64,000 nucleotides of DNA from Lysobacter sp. (GTDB lineage: Bacteria; Pseudomonadota; Gammaproteobacteria; Xanthomonadales; Xanthomonadaceae), in NCBI GenBank assembly GCA_011526085.1, contig WYBC01000019.1:1-64000 (forward strand), in the 5' to 3' direction. The first letter of the stretch is position 1; every line of letters begins with the position of its first letter. Under the pieces are notes generated by a model. It had not been told where the DNA came from, ran no database searches, and worked only from the letters and a program-made list of their open reading frames with translations. A program made the position numbers and the translations under genes. Positions 28,081 through 37,305 of this stretch are shown here, piece after piece.

Positions 28081-30924
28081 ATGACCACCCTCGCCTCCGG
28101 CTACGAACCCAAAGATTTCGAATCCCGCCTCTACGCCGAGTGGGAAACGAGCGGCGTCTTCGCGCCGCAGGGCGATGGCCCGGCCTACACCATCCTGCTG
28201 CCGCCGCCGAACGTCACCGGCACGCTGCACATGGGCCACGCCTTCCAGCACACGCTGCAGGACGCGCTGATCCGCTATCACCGCATGCGCGGCTATCGCA
28301 CGCTCTGGCAGATGGGCACGGACCACGCCGGCATCGCGACCGAGATGGTGGTCTCGCGCAACCTGCAGATCGCTGGGCAGGGCGAAACCCGCGATTCGCT
28401 GGGCCGCGAAAAGTTCATCGATCGCGTGTGGGAATGGAAGCAGCAGTCGGGCGACACCATCGAACGCCAGATGCGCCGCCTCGGCGCCTCCGGCGACTGG
28501 TCGCGCAGTGTGTTCACCATGGACCCGATGGCGTCCGACGCGGTGATCGAAGCCTTCGTGAAACTGTACGAGCAGGGCCTGATCTACCGCGGCCAGAAAC
28601 TGGTGAACTGGGATCCGGTGCTGAAAACCGCCATCTCCGACCTCGAGGTGGTGAGCGAGGAGGAAAACGGCTTCCTGTGGTCGATCGCCTACCCGCTGGC
28701 GAACGGCGAAACCTACGAGCACGTGGAGCACGACGCCGACGGCAACGAAACCCTGCGCGAGACCCGCGGCTATCTGATCGTCGCCACCACCCGCCCGGAG
28801 ACGATGCTCGGCGACACCGCGGTGATGGTGCATCCGGAAGACCCGCGCTACACGCATCTGATCGGCAAGACCGTGACCCTGCCGCTGTGCGACCGCACGC
28901 TGCCGATCATCGCCGACGACTACGTCGACCGCGCCTTCGGCACCGGCGTGGTGAAGGTGACGCCGGCGCACGATTTCAACGACAACGCGGTCGGCCATCG
29001 TCACGGCCTGCCGATGATCAACATCTTCACCGATGCCGCGACCGTCAACGACAACGCACCGGAGAAGTATCGCGGCCTCGACCGTTTCGCCGCGCGCAAG
29101 ATCATCGTCGGCGAACTCGAAGACGCCGGCCTGCTGGTCGAAACCAAACCGCACAAACTGCAGGTGCCGCGCGGCGACCGCACCGGCCAGGTGATCGAAC
29201 CGTATCTCACCGACCAGTGGTTCGTGGCGATGGACGGCTTCGCCAGGCGCGGCCTCGAACTCGCGGAAAACGGCAGCGTGAAGTTCGTGCCGCCGAACTG
29301 GATCAACACCTACCGCCACTGGATGGAGAACATCCAGGACTGGTGCATCAGCCGCCAGCTGTGGTGGGGCCATCGCATTCCGGCGTGGTACGACGAGGCC
29401 GGCAATATCCACGTGGGCCGCAACGAAGCCGAGGTGCGCGCGAAGGTCGGCGACATCGCCCTGCGCCGCGACAACGACGTCCTCGAAACCTGGTTCTCCT
29501 CCGGCCTGTGGCCGATCAGCACCATGGGCTGGCCGAACGCGGATCGGATGCGCGAGCGCGGTTTCGATCGGTTCGTGCCGTCGTCGGTGCTGGTGACCGG
29601 CTTCGACATCATCTTCTTCTGGGTCGCCCGGATGATCGTGATGACCGATCATTTCATGCCGAAGGACGCGACCGACGCCGAGCGCGTGCCGTTCCACGAC
29701 GTGTACATCACCGGCCTCGTCCGCGACAAGGACGGCCAGAAGATGTCGAAGTCGAAGGGCAACATCCTCGACCCGCTGGACATCATCGACGGCATCACCG
29801 AAGCGGAGCTGGTCGCCAAGCGCACCACCGGCCTGATGAATCCGAAGATGGCCGAGAAGATCGAGGCCACCACCCGCAAGGATTTCAAGGGCGGCATCGC
29901 CCCGCACGGCGCCGACGCGCTGCGCTTCACCATGGCCGCGCTGGCCGGCCCCGGCCGCGACATCAAGTTCGACATGGCCCGCTGCGAAGGCTACAAGAAC
30001 TTCTGCAACAAGCTGTGGAACGCGACGCGCTTCACGCTGATGAACACCGAAGGCTTCTCCGCTTCCGGCGCGCCGCAACCGAAGACCGACGCCGAACGCT
30101 GGATCCTCTCGCGTCTGGCGAAGGTCAGCGCCGAAGCCGGCGAGCATTTCGCGAGCTACCGCTTCGACCTGCTGTCGCAGGCCCTCTACGAATTCGCCTG
30201 GAACGAGTTCTGCGACTGGTTCGTGGAACTGGCAAAGCCCGCGCTCAACGGCAGCGATGCCGAAGCCGCGGACAGCGCCCGACATACCCTGCTGTACGTG
30301 CTGGAATCGCTGCTGCGCCTGCTGCATCCGCTGATCCCGTTCGTGACCGAGGAACTGTGGCGCCACGTCGCGCCGAAGCTCGGCATCGAGATCGAAGGCA
30401 CCAGCATTTCCGTGCGCCGCTATCCGCAGGCCGCGGACTTCGCGGCGGACGGCTATGCCGGCGCCGAAGCCGACATCGAATGGTTCAAGGCCGTGGTCTC
30501 GGCGGTGCGCAGCATCCGCAGCACGCTGGGCATCTCACCGTCGAAACAGGTGACGTTGCTGGCCAGGGGCGGCAGCGCCGCGGACGCCGAGCGCGTGGCC
30601 AGGTTCTCCGCGCAGCTGAGCTTCCTGCTCAAGCTCGAAGCGGTCGAGATCCTCGACGGCGATCCGCCCGCCGCCGCGCCCGCGGTGGTCGGCGATCTGC
30701 AGCTCTTCGTACCGCTCGAAGGCCTGGTCGATCTCGATGCCGAGCGCACGCGCCTCGACAAGGAAATCGTCAAGGTCGCGGCCGAGAAGGACAAGAGCGA
30801 AGCCAAGCTCGCGAAGTTCGGCGGCAACGTGCCGCCGACGGTGGTCGAACAGGAACGCGTGCGCCTGGCCGACTGGACCGCGAAGCTGGCGGCACTGCAG
30901 GAGCAGCGCGCGCGGCTGGGCTGA
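28081..30924 (+). CDS. valS: valyl-tRNA synthetase
   Basis: Class Ia synthetase charging tRNA-Val, with an editing domain; 947 residues. The HIGH motif appears as [16 protein letters not shown] near residue 44, KMSKSKGN near 557, and the editing-domain signature [19 protein letters not shown] near 238. The C-terminal coiled-coil arm closes the protein ([23 protein letters not shown]). The ATG at 28081 precedes the conserved SGYEPKDFE; an in-frame ATG at 28045 lies inside the palindrome and is rejected. The stop directly abuts a REP element. Confidence 0.97.
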   Translation: MTTLASGYEPKDFESRLYAEWETSGVFAPQGDGPAYTILLPPPNVTGTLHMGHAFQHTLQDALIRYHRMRGYRTLWQMGTDHAGIATEMVVSRNLQIAGQGETRDSLGREKFIDRVWEWKQQSGDTIERQMRRLGASGDWSRSVFTMDPMASDAVIEAFVKLYEQGLIYRGQKLVNWDPVLKTAISDLEVVSEEENGFLWSIAYPLANGETYEHVEHDADGNETLRETRGYLIVATTRPETMLGDTAVMVHPEDPRYTHLIGKTVTLPLCDRTLPIIADDYVDRAFGTGVVKVTPAHDFNDNAVGHRHGLPMINIFTDAATVNDNAPEKYRGLDRFAARKIIVGELEDAGLLVETKPHKLQVPRGDRTGQVIEPYLTDQWFVAMDGFARRGLELAENGSVKFVPPNWINTYRHWMENIQDWCISRQLWWGHRIPAWYDEAGNIHVGRNEAEVRAKVGDIALRRDNDVLETWFSSGLWPISTMGWPNADRMRERGFDRFVPSSVLVTGFDIIFFWVARMIVMTDHFMPKDATDAERVPFHDVYITGLVRDKDGQKMSKSKGNILDPLDIIDGITEAELVAKRTTGLMNPKMAEKIEATTRKDFKGGIAPHGADALRFTMAALAGPGRDIKFDMARCEGYKNFCNKLWNATRFTLMNTEGFSASGAPQPKTDAERWILSRLAKVSAEAGEHFASYRFDLLSQALYEFAWNEFCDWFVELAKPALNGSDAEAADSARHTLLYVLESLLRLLHPLIPFVTEELWRHVAPKLGIEIEGTSISVRRYPQAADFAADGYAGAEADIEWFKAVVSAVRSIRSTLGISPSKQVTLLARGGSAADAERVARFSAQLSFLLKLEAVEILDGDPPAAAPAVVGDLQLFVPLEGLVDLDAERTRLDKEIVKVAAEKDKSEAKLAKFGGNVPPTVVEQERVRLADWTAKLAALQEQRARLG

Positions 30925-31045
30925 CGTAGGGCGGGCCCATGGCCCGCCATCCCGGCGCATCCGTTCGCTTCGGACATCGATCGGAACGGCTGCTGCGATC
31001 GAACGATCGCAGATTCCCGACGGCGGGCCATGGGCCCGCACTACG
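30925..31045. repeat. GTAG-headed REP-like palindrome between convergent valS and rimI
   Basis: Left arm 30925-30948 (CGTAGGGCGGGCCCATGG...) and right arm 31022-31045 (...CCATGGGCCCGCACTACG) match as inverted repeats over 24 nt with one mismatch. A 73-nt middle contains a further GCGATCGAACGATCGC palindrome. The element starts one base after the valS TGA, and its right-hand CTAC supplies the TAG stop of rimI on the minus strand. It occupies the whole intergenic space. Confidence 0.82.
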
Positions 31046-31538
31046 CGTCCGGAAGCAACTCGATCGCCATCACGATGGCGTCTTCGCGGCCCATGTTGGC
31101 CGGGTAATAGCGCGGGCGGCGTCCGATCTCGTTGAAGCCTTCGTCGAAATACAGCGCGATCGCGCGCGGATTCGACGGCCGCACTTCGAGGAAGATCCGC
31201 GCCGCGCGCTGGTTGCGGGCGATGCGGATCAAGGCGCGCAGCAGCCGCCGGCCGTGGCCGCGGCCCTGCGCTTCGGGGTCGATGCAGATGTTGAGGATGT
31301 GCGCCTCGCCGGCCGCGACGCTGATGATGCCGTAGCCGATGATGATGTCGTCCTGCACCAGCAGCCACGACGGATAACAGGCGTTGAGGCAGTCGCGGAA
31401 GATGCCGATGTTCCAGGGAAACGCGTAGGCCCGCGTTTCGATCGCGATCACCGCGTCCAGATCGGCCTCGCGCATCGGGCGCAGCGTCGTGGGCGCCGCC
31501 TGCGGCGTGCCGACGGAGACCGACGGCCCGGCGCTCAC
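31041..31538 (-). CDS. rimI: ribosomal protein S18 alanine N-acetyltransferase RimI
   Basis: GNAT-fold acetyltransferase, about 165 residues. The acetyl-CoA loop is IDPEAQGRGHGRRLLRALI; IETRAYAFPWNIGIFRDCL, AHILNICI, FLEVRPSNPRAIALYFDEGF and GRRPRYYP match RimI, which acetylates the N-terminal Ala of S18. The start is the GTG at 31538 overlapping the upstream gene stop (GTGA), since no suitable ATG precedes the LRPMREADLD block. The TAG stop is part of a REP palindrome. It follows a HolD-like gene, as in the E. coli holD-rimI pair. Confidence 0.9.
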   Translation of the reverse strand: MSAGPSVSVGTPQAAPTTLRPMREADLDAVIAIETRAYAFPWNIGIFRDCLNACYPSWLLVQDDIIIGYGIISVAAGEAHILNICIDPEAQGRGHGRRLLRALIRIARNQRAARIFLEVRPSNPRAIALYFDEGFNEIGRRPRYYPANMGREDAIVMAIELLPDA

Positions 31539-31912
31539 GCGGGCGACCGCCTCAGCGCGCGCAGCGCGGGCCACAGCGCACGCTTGCCCCCCGGATCGCG
31601 GCGCAGCGCCTGCGGTGCGGGCCAGCCGCGCACCAGCTGCGCGGCATCGTGGGCGTCGCGGCTGCGGCCGGCGGCGCGCAGCAGCGCGACGACCAGCCGG
31701 TCTTCAAGCAGCGGGGCGTCGGGCAGCCGGTCGCGGGGCCGCGAGTCGTCGGTCGACGCGCTGTCGGGCCTCGCCGCCGCAGATGCGGTCTCCAGCGCGG
31801 CCGCACCCAGCATGCGATAGACCGGCAGGCCCATCGCGGCGAGCGTTTCGCGCTGCACGGCGTCCCACAGCGGCGCCGCCGCGATCGCCGCGTCCGGGCC
31901 CGTCGCGTTCAT
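31535..31912 (-). CDS. probable DNA polymerase III subunit psi (HolD-like)
   Basis: A 125-residue protein with weak but telling resemblance to HolD. Its N-terminal WDAVQRETLAAMGLPVYRM resembles the E. coli chi-binding stretch (WQLQQLGITQW), and its C-terminal LRRDPGGKRALWPALR resembles LRANPTARAALWQQI. Position supports this: it overlaps rimI by GTGA exactly where E. coli has holD-rimI, and holC (chi) is 3.6 kb away. If correct, it links chi-SSB to the clamp loader. The middle (about 40-80) is low-complexity Ala/Asp/Arg. The start ATG overlaps the pssA stop (ATGA). Homology is judged by eye. Confidence 0.65.
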   Translation of the reverse strand: MNATGPDAAIAAAPLWDAVQRETLAAMGLPVYRMLGAAALETASAAARPDSASTDDSRPRDRLPDAPLLEDRLVVALLRAAGRSRDAHDAAQLVRGWPAPQALRRDPGGKRALWPALRALRRSPA

Positions 31913-32685
31913 GCGCCCTCCGCCGGAGACCGGCGCGCCGCGCGCCGTGCGATCAGCGGACCGAACGCCGCGAAGGTCGCGAACACCGCCAGCAGCACCT
32001 TCGGCGGATCGATCACCAGACCGATGATCGCGGCGATCACCACCAGCGGCACCACGAACGGCACGCGGTCGCCCTGCGGGCCCTTCTTGCCGCCCTTGAA
32101 GCTGGGATAGCGGAAGCGGCTGACCATCAGCAGACCCGAGACCGTCGTGATCGCCAGCGCCGCATAGCGCAGCTCTTCGCCGCTCCAGCCGAGGTCGTGC
32201 AGGGTCCAGACGAAACTGGCCATCAGGCCGGCGGCCGACGGGCTGGGCAGGCCGATGAACCAGCGCTTGTCGACGGTGCCGACCTGGCTGTTGAAGCGCG
32301 CCAGCCGCAGCGCGGCGCAGGCGGCGTAGAGGAAGGCGCCGAGCCAGCCGATCTTGCCGAGGGTGGCGCCATCGAACTTCATCGAATACAGCGCCCAGTG
32401 GTACATCACCAGCGACGGCGCCATGCCGAAGCTGATCAGGTCCGCCAGCGAGTCGTACTGCACCCCGAACTCGCTCTGGGTGTTGGTCATCCGCGCGACC
32501 CGGCCATCGAGGCCGTCAAGCACCGCGGCGATGAAGATCGCGACGCAGGCGGCTTCGAAACGGCCCTGGGACGCGGCGATGATCGCGAAGAAGCCGGAAA
32601 ACAGCGCGGCGGTGGTGAACAGGTTCGGCAGCAGGTAGATGCCGCGGTTGCGGCGGGGCTGCGGGGGCGTTTCGGGGGTTTCCAT
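31909..32685 (-). CDS. pssA: CDP-diacylglycerol-serine O-phosphatidyltransferase
   Basis: Membrane enzyme making phosphatidylserine, the precursor of phosphatidylethanolamine; 258 residues. The CDP-alcohol phosphatidyltransferase motif D-G-x2-A-R-x8-G-x3-D-x3-D is complete, running from DGLDGRVARM through FGVQYDSLADLISFG (about residues 57-84). Six or more hydrophobic helices follow, and the C-terminus is Arg-rich. This is the integral subclass II PssA, not the soluble E. coli type. The start METPETPP at 32685 precedes a basic stretch and YLLPNLFT. Its stop overlaps the start of the HolD-like gene. Confidence 0.93.
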   Translation of the reverse strand: METPETPPQPRRNRGIYLLPNLFTTAALFSGFFAIIAASQGRFEAACVAIFIAAVLDGLDGRVARMTNTQSEFGVQYDSLADLISFGMAPSLVMYHWALYSMKFDGATLGKIGWLGAFLYAACAALRLARFNSQVGTVDKRWFIGLPSPSAAGLMASFVWTLHDLGWSGEELRYAALAITTVSGLLMVSRFRYPSFKGGKKGPQGDRVPFVVPLVVIAAIIGLVIDPPKVLLAVFATFAAFGPLIARRAARRSPAEGA

Positions 32686-32861
32686 GCCTGAAGTGTAGCC
32701 GGAGCGCGCCATCGCCGCCGCAAGCGTGCGGGGCGTCACACCGCCGGACCGACAGGCTGAGGCGCGGCTGAGCCCGACCCGCGCACCCCGCTTGCGCGCA
32801 TCCCGCGAGGGTGCTGCAATCTTGCCGACAGGGCCCCCCGTCCGTCTGATCAGGTATCGCC

Positions 32862-33269
32862 ATGACCCGCGCGCTCCGTACCGCCCTGCTCGCCACCGCC
32901 GTCCTCGCGCTGGGCGCCGCCCCGGCCGCCTTCGCCGATGAGCTCTACCAGTGGAAGGACGCCAACGGCGTCACCCACTATTCGCAGACGCCGCCGGCGC
33001 AGGGCAAGTATCAGGCGCGGTCGATCTACCACCGCGAACAGGCCATCGATGCAGGCACGCCCACGGCCGCACCGGTCGAGTCGTCCCAGTGCACCACCGC
33101 CCGCAAGAACATCGAACTGCTGCAGAGCGGCTCCCGGCTGCAGATGGACAGCGACGGCGACGGCAAGGCGGACCGCGACCTCAGCGACAACGAGCGCGAG
33201 AAGCAGTTGCAGATCGCCCAGACCGTGGCCCGGGTGAACTGCAGCTCGGCCGCCGCCAAGGCGCCGTAA
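32862..33269 (+). CDS. periplasmic DUF4124 domain protein
   Basis: A 135-residue exported protein. The signal peptide spans residues 1-25 (ALRTALLATAVLALGAAPAAFA). It is followed by the DUF4124 block ELYQWKDANGVTHYSQTPP (26-45) and a charged C-terminal region with two Cys (SSQCTTARKN, VNCSSA). DUF4124 proteins are common periplasmic proteins of unknown function in xanthomonads and pseudomonads. It is divergent from pssA (176 bp between starts) and ends before a REP element. Confidence 0.87.
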   Translation: MTRALRTALLATAVLALGAAPAAFADELYQWKDANGVTHYSQTPPAQGKYQARSIYHREQAIDAGTPTAAPVESSQCTTARKNIELLQSGSRLQMDSDGDGKADRDLSDNEREKQLQIAQTVARVNCSSAAAKAP

Positions 33270-33351
33270 GCCGGCCGGCCCAGGCAGCACCTCGCACGCG
33301 ACGACATCCGTGCCGCGCCTGCGGCCGGCGGGTCATGAATTCCCGGGGGTT

Positions 33352-33415
33352 GGCAGAGCGGCCTTCAGGCCGCTGCTCTTTGTGGTGAAAGCAGCGGCCT
33401 GAAGGCCGCTCTACC
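33352..33415. repeat. GTAGAG-type REP-like palindrome
   Basis: AGAGCGGCCTTCAGGCCGCT... (33355-33376) is perfectly complementary over 22 nt to 33391-33412; the loop is 14 nt. The right end reads CTCTACC as in the copies at 23121 and 35905, while the left head is GGCAGAG, one base off GTAG. It lies between the DUF4124 gene and proS. Confidence 0.82.
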
Positions 33416-33416
33416 G

Positions 33417-33482
33417 GACAGGGTCCAACGCAGGCCGGCGAATAGGGTCCAACGCGTGCCGGACATGGTCCGACGCGTACCG
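33417..33482. repeat. three imperfect GGGTCCAACGC tandem repeats
   Basis: Units at about 33418, 33442 and 33463 each contain GGTCCAACGC or GGTCCGACGC followed by (a/g)GCCGG, with periods of 24 and 21 nt. They start directly after the REP element and end about 75 nt before the proS ATG. No known regulator-binding site is recognised. Confidence 0.55.
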
Positions 33483-33556
33483 AGCGCCTGCGGCCGGCAC
33501 GGCCCGCAAACATCGGGCAAAATGCGGGGTTCGCCCCCCATGCCGAGTTTCGTCCG

Positions 33557-35272
33557 ATGCGTCTGTCGAAGTTCCACCTCCGCACCGAAAAGGAAACCCC
33601 CGCCGACGCCGAGATCGTCAGCCACCAGCTGATGCTCCGCGCGGGCATGCTGCGCAAGCTCGCGGCGGGCCTCTACACCTGGAGCCCGCTGGGCCTGCGC
33701 GTGCTGCGCAAGGTCGAGGGCATCGTGCGCGAGGAGATGAACCGCGCCGGCGCGATCGAACTGCAGATGCCGACCATCCAGCCGCGCGAGCTGTGGGAAG
33801 AGACCGGACGCTGGCAGAAATTCGGCGGCCAGCTGCTGAAGATCAAGGATCGCAAGGAGGCCGAGTACTGCTACGGCCCCACCGCCGAGGAAGTGATCAC
33901 CGATTTCGCGCGCCAGGAAATCAACAGCTACAAACAGCTGCCGGTGAACTTCTACAACATCCAGACCAAGTTCCGCGACGAGATCCGCCCGCGCTTCGGC
34001 GTGATGCGCGCGCGCGAGTTCCTGATGAAGGATGCGTATTCGTTCCACATCGACGACGAGTCGCTGAAGGCCGAATACCAGAACATGTACGACGCTTATT
34101 CGCGCATCTTCACCCGCCTCGGGCTGAAATTCCGCGCGGTGTTCGCCGACACCGGCGCGATCGGCGGCAGCGCCTCGCACGAATTCCACGTGCTGGCCGA
34201 TTCCGGCGAAGACGCGATCGCCTTCTCCGATGGTTCGGACTACGCGGCCAACGTCGAGCTGGCCGAAGCGGTGTCGCCGGGCGAACGCGCGGCCGCGAGC
34301 GAAGCGATGCGCAAGGTCGACACGCCGACGCAGAAGACCTGCGAAGACGTCGCCGCCCTGCTCGGCATCCCGCTGCAGCGCACGGTGAAGTCGGTCGCGA
34401 TCATGGGCGCCGACGCGAAGGGCGACGCGCAGTTCGTGCTCGCGCTGGTGCGCGGCGATCACGGCGTCAACGAAATCAAACTCGCGAAACTGCCCGGCCT
34501 CGCCGAATACCGCCTCGCCACCGAAGCGGAAATCCTCGAACATCTCGGCAGCGAACCGGGCTTCCTCGGCCCGGTGAAACCGGCGAAGACCATCCGCATC
34601 GTCGCCGACCGCAGCGTCGCCGCGATGCACGATTTCGTGGTCGGCGCGAACGAACCGGGTTATCACATCGCCGGCGTGAACTGGGGCCGCGATCTGCCCG
34701 AAGCCGATGTCGTCGCCGACATCCGCAACGTCATGGCCGGCGATCCTTCGCCGGATGGACAGGGCACGCTGGGCATCGCGCGCGGCATCGAGGTCGGCCA
34801 CGTGTTCGCGCTGGGCCGCAAATATTCCGAAGCGATGAAGTGCACCGTGCTCGACGCCAACGGCAAGGCGGCGACGCCGGCGATGGGCTGCTACGGGATC
34901 GGCGTGAGCCGGATCGTGGCCGCGGCGATCGAACAGAACCACGACGACGCCGGCATCGTCTGGCCGGACGCGATGGCGCCGTGGCAGGTCGCGGTCTGCA
35001 TGATCAATCCGAAGAACGATGCCACCGTCGCCGCCGCCGCGCAGGCGCTGTACGACGAACTCAACGCCGCCGGCATCGAAACCGTGCTCGACGACCGCGG
35101 CCTGCGTCCGGGCGCGATGTTCGCGGACATCGAACTCATCGGCATTCCGCATCGCGTGGTGGTGTCCGAACGCGGCCTGGCCGCGGGCACGTTCGAATAT
35201 CGCGCGCGCCGCGCCAGCGAGGCCGAATCGCTGGACCGCGACGCGCTGATGCAACGTCTGGTCGCACGCTGA
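33557..35272 (+). CDS. proS: prolyl-tRNA synthetase (bacterial type with editing insertion)
   Basis: Class II synthetase charging tRNA-Pro; 571 residues, the length of the bacterial form with the INS editing domain. Seen in order: [24 protein letters not shown], motif 1 region, motif 2 [28 protein letters not shown], the INS domain (about 225-400, removing mischarged Ala), and motif 3 [17 protein letters not shown], followed by the anticodon-binding domain ending [12 protein letters not shown]. The ATG at 33557 gives the exact family start MRLSKFH. It is transcribed with its own upstream region, next to repeats. Confidence 0.97.
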   Translation: MRLSKFHLRTEKETPADAEIVSHQLMLRAGMLRKLAAGLYTWSPLGLRVLRKVEGIVREEMNRAGAIELQMPTIQPRELWEETGRWQKFGGQLLKIKDRKEAEYCYGPTAEEVITDFARQEINSYKQLPVNFYNIQTKFRDEIRPRFGVMRAREFLMKDAYSFHIDDESLKAEYQNMYDAYSRIFTRLGLKFRAVFADTGAIGGSASHEFHVLADSGEDAIAFSDGSDYAANVELAEAVSPGERAAASEAMRKVDTPTQKTCEDVAALLGIPLQRTVKSVAIMGADAKGDAQFVLALVRGDHGVNEIKLAKLPGLAEYRLATEAEILEHLGSEPGFLGPVKPAKTIRIVADRSVAAMHDFVVGANEPGYHIAGVNWGRDLPEADVVADIRNVMAGDPSPDGQGTLGIARGIEVGHVFALGRKYSEAMKCTVLDANGKAATPAMGCYGIGVSRIVAAAIEQNHDDAGIVWPDAMAPWQVAVCMINPKNDATVAAAAQALYDELNAAGIETVLDDRGLRPGAMFADIELIGIPHRVVVSERGLAAGTFEYRARRASEAESLDRDALMQRLVAR

Positions 35273-35434
35273 TCGCCCGCCGCCGCTGCGGCGGCGAAGC
35301 GGGTCTGACGGGCCGCGAATCTCCCGCGGCCCGCGCGTTTCCGGGCGGCCGACATCACGCAAACCGGCGGATTGCACTATCATCCGGGGCTCCGCGCCGT
35401 CGAGCGCGGGAATCCCCCGTTCCACGGAGTACAC

Positions 35435-35800
35435 ATGGCAATCGATCTGAAAGGTCTTTCCGCGCAGGAACTGAAGCGTCTGGCGACCGACATCAAGAAG
35501 CAACAGACCGCGCTGAACAAGCGCAAGCCCATCGCCGGCGTGCGCAAGAAAGTGATCGCCCTGGCCAAGGCCGAGGGTTATACCGTCGCCGAACTGTTCG
35601 GCGGCAAGTCCGCGAAAACGGCGCCTGCGAAGAAGGCCGCCAAAAAGGGCGCGAAGAAGGCGGCGAAGAAGGTCGCGCCGAAATATCGCAACCCCGCGAA
35701 TCCGAAAGAGACCTGGAGCGGTCGCGGCAAACAGCCGCTGTGGCTTGCCGCGCAGGTCAAGAAAGGCAAGAAAGTCGAAGAGTTCCTGATCAAGAAGTAA
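35435..35800 (+). CDS. H-NS family nucleoid-associated protein
   Basis: A small basic protein, 121 residues. The N-terminal helix has oligomerisation-type heptads (LSAQELKRLATDIKKQQTAL). A Lys/Ala-rich linker (about 58-80, KTAPAKKAAKKGAKKAAKK) resembles histone H1-like tails. The C-terminal DNA-binding domain is YRNPANPKETWSGRGKQPLWL, the H-NS signature (loop with Gly-Arg-Gly). Expected to bind AT-rich DNA and silence genes. The start has GGAG 6 nt upstream. It is followed by a strong terminator and so is likely monocistronic. Confidence 0.92.
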   Translation: MAIDLKGLSAQELKRLATDIKKQQTALNKRKPIAGVRKKVIALAKAEGYTVAELFGGKSAKTAPAKKAAKKGAKKAAKKVAPKYRNPANPKETWSGRGKQPLWLAAQVKKGKKVEEFLIKK

Positions 35801-35835
35801 GTCGGGCCGCGCGCGAGCGCGCATCGCCCGATACG

Positions 35836-35864
35836 AAAAACGCCGGCTTCGCGCCGGCGTTTTT
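35836..35864 (+). terminator. rho-independent terminator of the H-NS-like gene
   Basis: AAAAACGCCGGC (35836-35847) pairs perfectly with GCCGGCGTTTTT (35853-35864) around a 5-nt loop; the stem is GC-rich and ends in a T-run. It is placed 36 nt after the stop codon. Confidence 0.88.
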
Positions 35865-35904
35865 CGTTGTGGTCGCCGATGCGAGAATGAATGTTGATGT
35901 TTTC

Positions 35905-35970
35905 GGTAGAGCGGCCTTTAGGCCGCTGGCCTTTGTTGAGAAAAGGCAGCGGCCTAAAGGCCGCTCTACC
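35905..35970. repeat. GGTAGAG-headed REP-like palindrome
   Basis: The left arm 35905-35928 begins GGTAGAGCGGCCTTTAGGCC and is perfectly complementary over 24 nt to 35947-35970, which ends GGCCGCTCTACC. The loop is 18 nt. It is the cleanest copy of the family in this window and sits between the H-NS terminator and the convergent ThrE-type exporter gene. Confidence 0.87.
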
Positions 35971-35999
35971 GCGAGAATTCAGCCGCGAACATTCGACGA

Positions 36000-37238
36000 T
36001 CAGAGATTCCGTCGGGTCGGAATCAGGATATTGCCGAACAGCAACCCCGCGACCAGCGCGAGCAGGACGTTCAGCGCGGCCAGGATCGCGGCCTGCCCCG
36101 CTTCCATGCTCTGCCCCTGCACCACCGCGAGCAGTCCGCGGAGGCTGGCGCTGCCGGGCACCAGCATGATGATGCCGGGCAACCTCACCAGCGCGCCGGG
36201 GCGGTTGAACCAGCGCGCGTAGGCGTTGCCGGCGGCGGTCATCGCCAGCGCGGCCACGAACACGCCGACGGTGCTGTCCCATTCGGCGCCGACGAAACGC
36301 GACAGCAGATAACCGGCGGCCGCGGACAGCATCACCAGCGGGTAATCGCGGCGGCCGGTGCGGAACAACACCGCGAACGCGTAGGTGCCCAACACCAGCG
36401 CCAGGCCTTCCACCCAATCCGGCTGCGGACGCAGCGCGCGGATCTCCGGCTGCAGGCCCAGCATGCCCGCGGCGGTCAGCGCGACCAGCATGCCGATGGC
36501 GAGTTTGAGGATGGTGCTCATCGCGCCGGCGAAGCGCGCGGTGCCGGACACCAGATTCTGGTTGGTGAGCTCGTTGACCGCGTTGGTCAGCGACATGCCG
36601 GGCATCAGCACGATCAGCGAGGAGATGATCACGGTGTTGAGATTCAGCGGGCCGACGATGCTGGCCACCAGCACCGCGACGCTGCCGGCGACCATCGCGG
36701 CCAGCGCATCGTTGGCTTCCTTCAGTCGCGGGCGGTTCTGCGTCGCCCAGTCGAGCACGCCGATCAGCAGCCCGGTCGCGCCCGCGGTGGCGATGTCCAG
36801 CCAGGGCAGGCGCCACAGGCCGGCGACTGCGGCGGCGGACAATCCGAACGCGAGGATCGCGACGAGCTTGCCGCGCCAGCTGCCGGGGCGGTCGAGCGCG
36901 CGCAGCGCGGCGTGACCGGCATCGAGATCCAGCTCGCCGGACATCACCGCTTCGGCGATGCGATCGGATTCGCAGAGCTTGTAGAGGTCGGTCTCGCCGG
37001 GCGACAGGCGCACCACGCGGACGGTGTCGCGGCGGCCGCCGCCGGCTTCGCCGAAGGACAGGATCATGCCGGTCGGATTCGACCACGCCCCGCATTCCAG
37101 CCCGAGTTTCGCCGAGACCGCCATCACCGAGCCTTCGAGCCGGTGCGCGGTGGTGCCGTAGGCGTGCAGGCGACCGGCGAGTTCGACCACGAAATCGACG
37201 CGCGCGTCGTGATCGTGGCGCTGCAGGGCGGCATTCAT
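36000..37238 (-). CDS. threonine/serine exporter family protein (ThrE type)
   Basis: A 412-residue inner-membrane protein joining both halves of the ThrE fold. The cytosolic N-terminal domain (1-115) contains [13 protein letters not shown] and SFGEAGGG, and about ten hydrophobic helices follow from 120. Core motifs are the export-domain start [24 protein letters not shown], and [17 protein letters not shown]. Members export threonine, serine or related small molecules; the substrate here cannot be read off. It starts 67 bp before the stop of the ATP-grasp gene, which is on the same strand upstream, so the two may be one operon. Confidence 0.88.
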   Translation of the reverse strand: MNAALQRHDHDARVDFVVELAGRLHAYGTTAHRLEGSVMAVSAKLGLECGAWSNPTGMILSFGEAGGGRRDTVRVVRLSPGETDLYKLCESDRIAEAVMSGELDLDAGHAALRALDRPGSWRGKLVAILAFGLSAAAVAGLWRLPWLDIATAGATGLLIGVLDWATQNRPRLKEANDALAAMVAGSVAVLVASIVGPLNLNTVIISSLIVLMPGMSLTNAVNELTNQNLVSGTARFAGAMSTILKLAIGMLVALTAAGMLGLQPEIRALRPQPDWVEGLALVLGTYAFAVLFRTGRRDYPLVMLSAAAGYLLSRFVGAEWDSTVGVFVAALAMTAAGNAYARWFNRPGALVRLPGIIMLVPGSASLRGLLAVVQGQSMEAGQAAILAALNVLLALVAGLLFGNILIPTRRNL

Positions 37239-37305
37239 GGCGGTGTTTCCGGCGGCGGGACGACAAGGCCGGCATGGTACCCGATCGTCCCCGCGGGCTT
37301 CGCCG

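Noticed and set aside
27814-30366. Long minus-strand open frame opposite valS
   Set aside because: Shadow of valS codon bias; the plus-strand ValRS carries all catalytic motifs.
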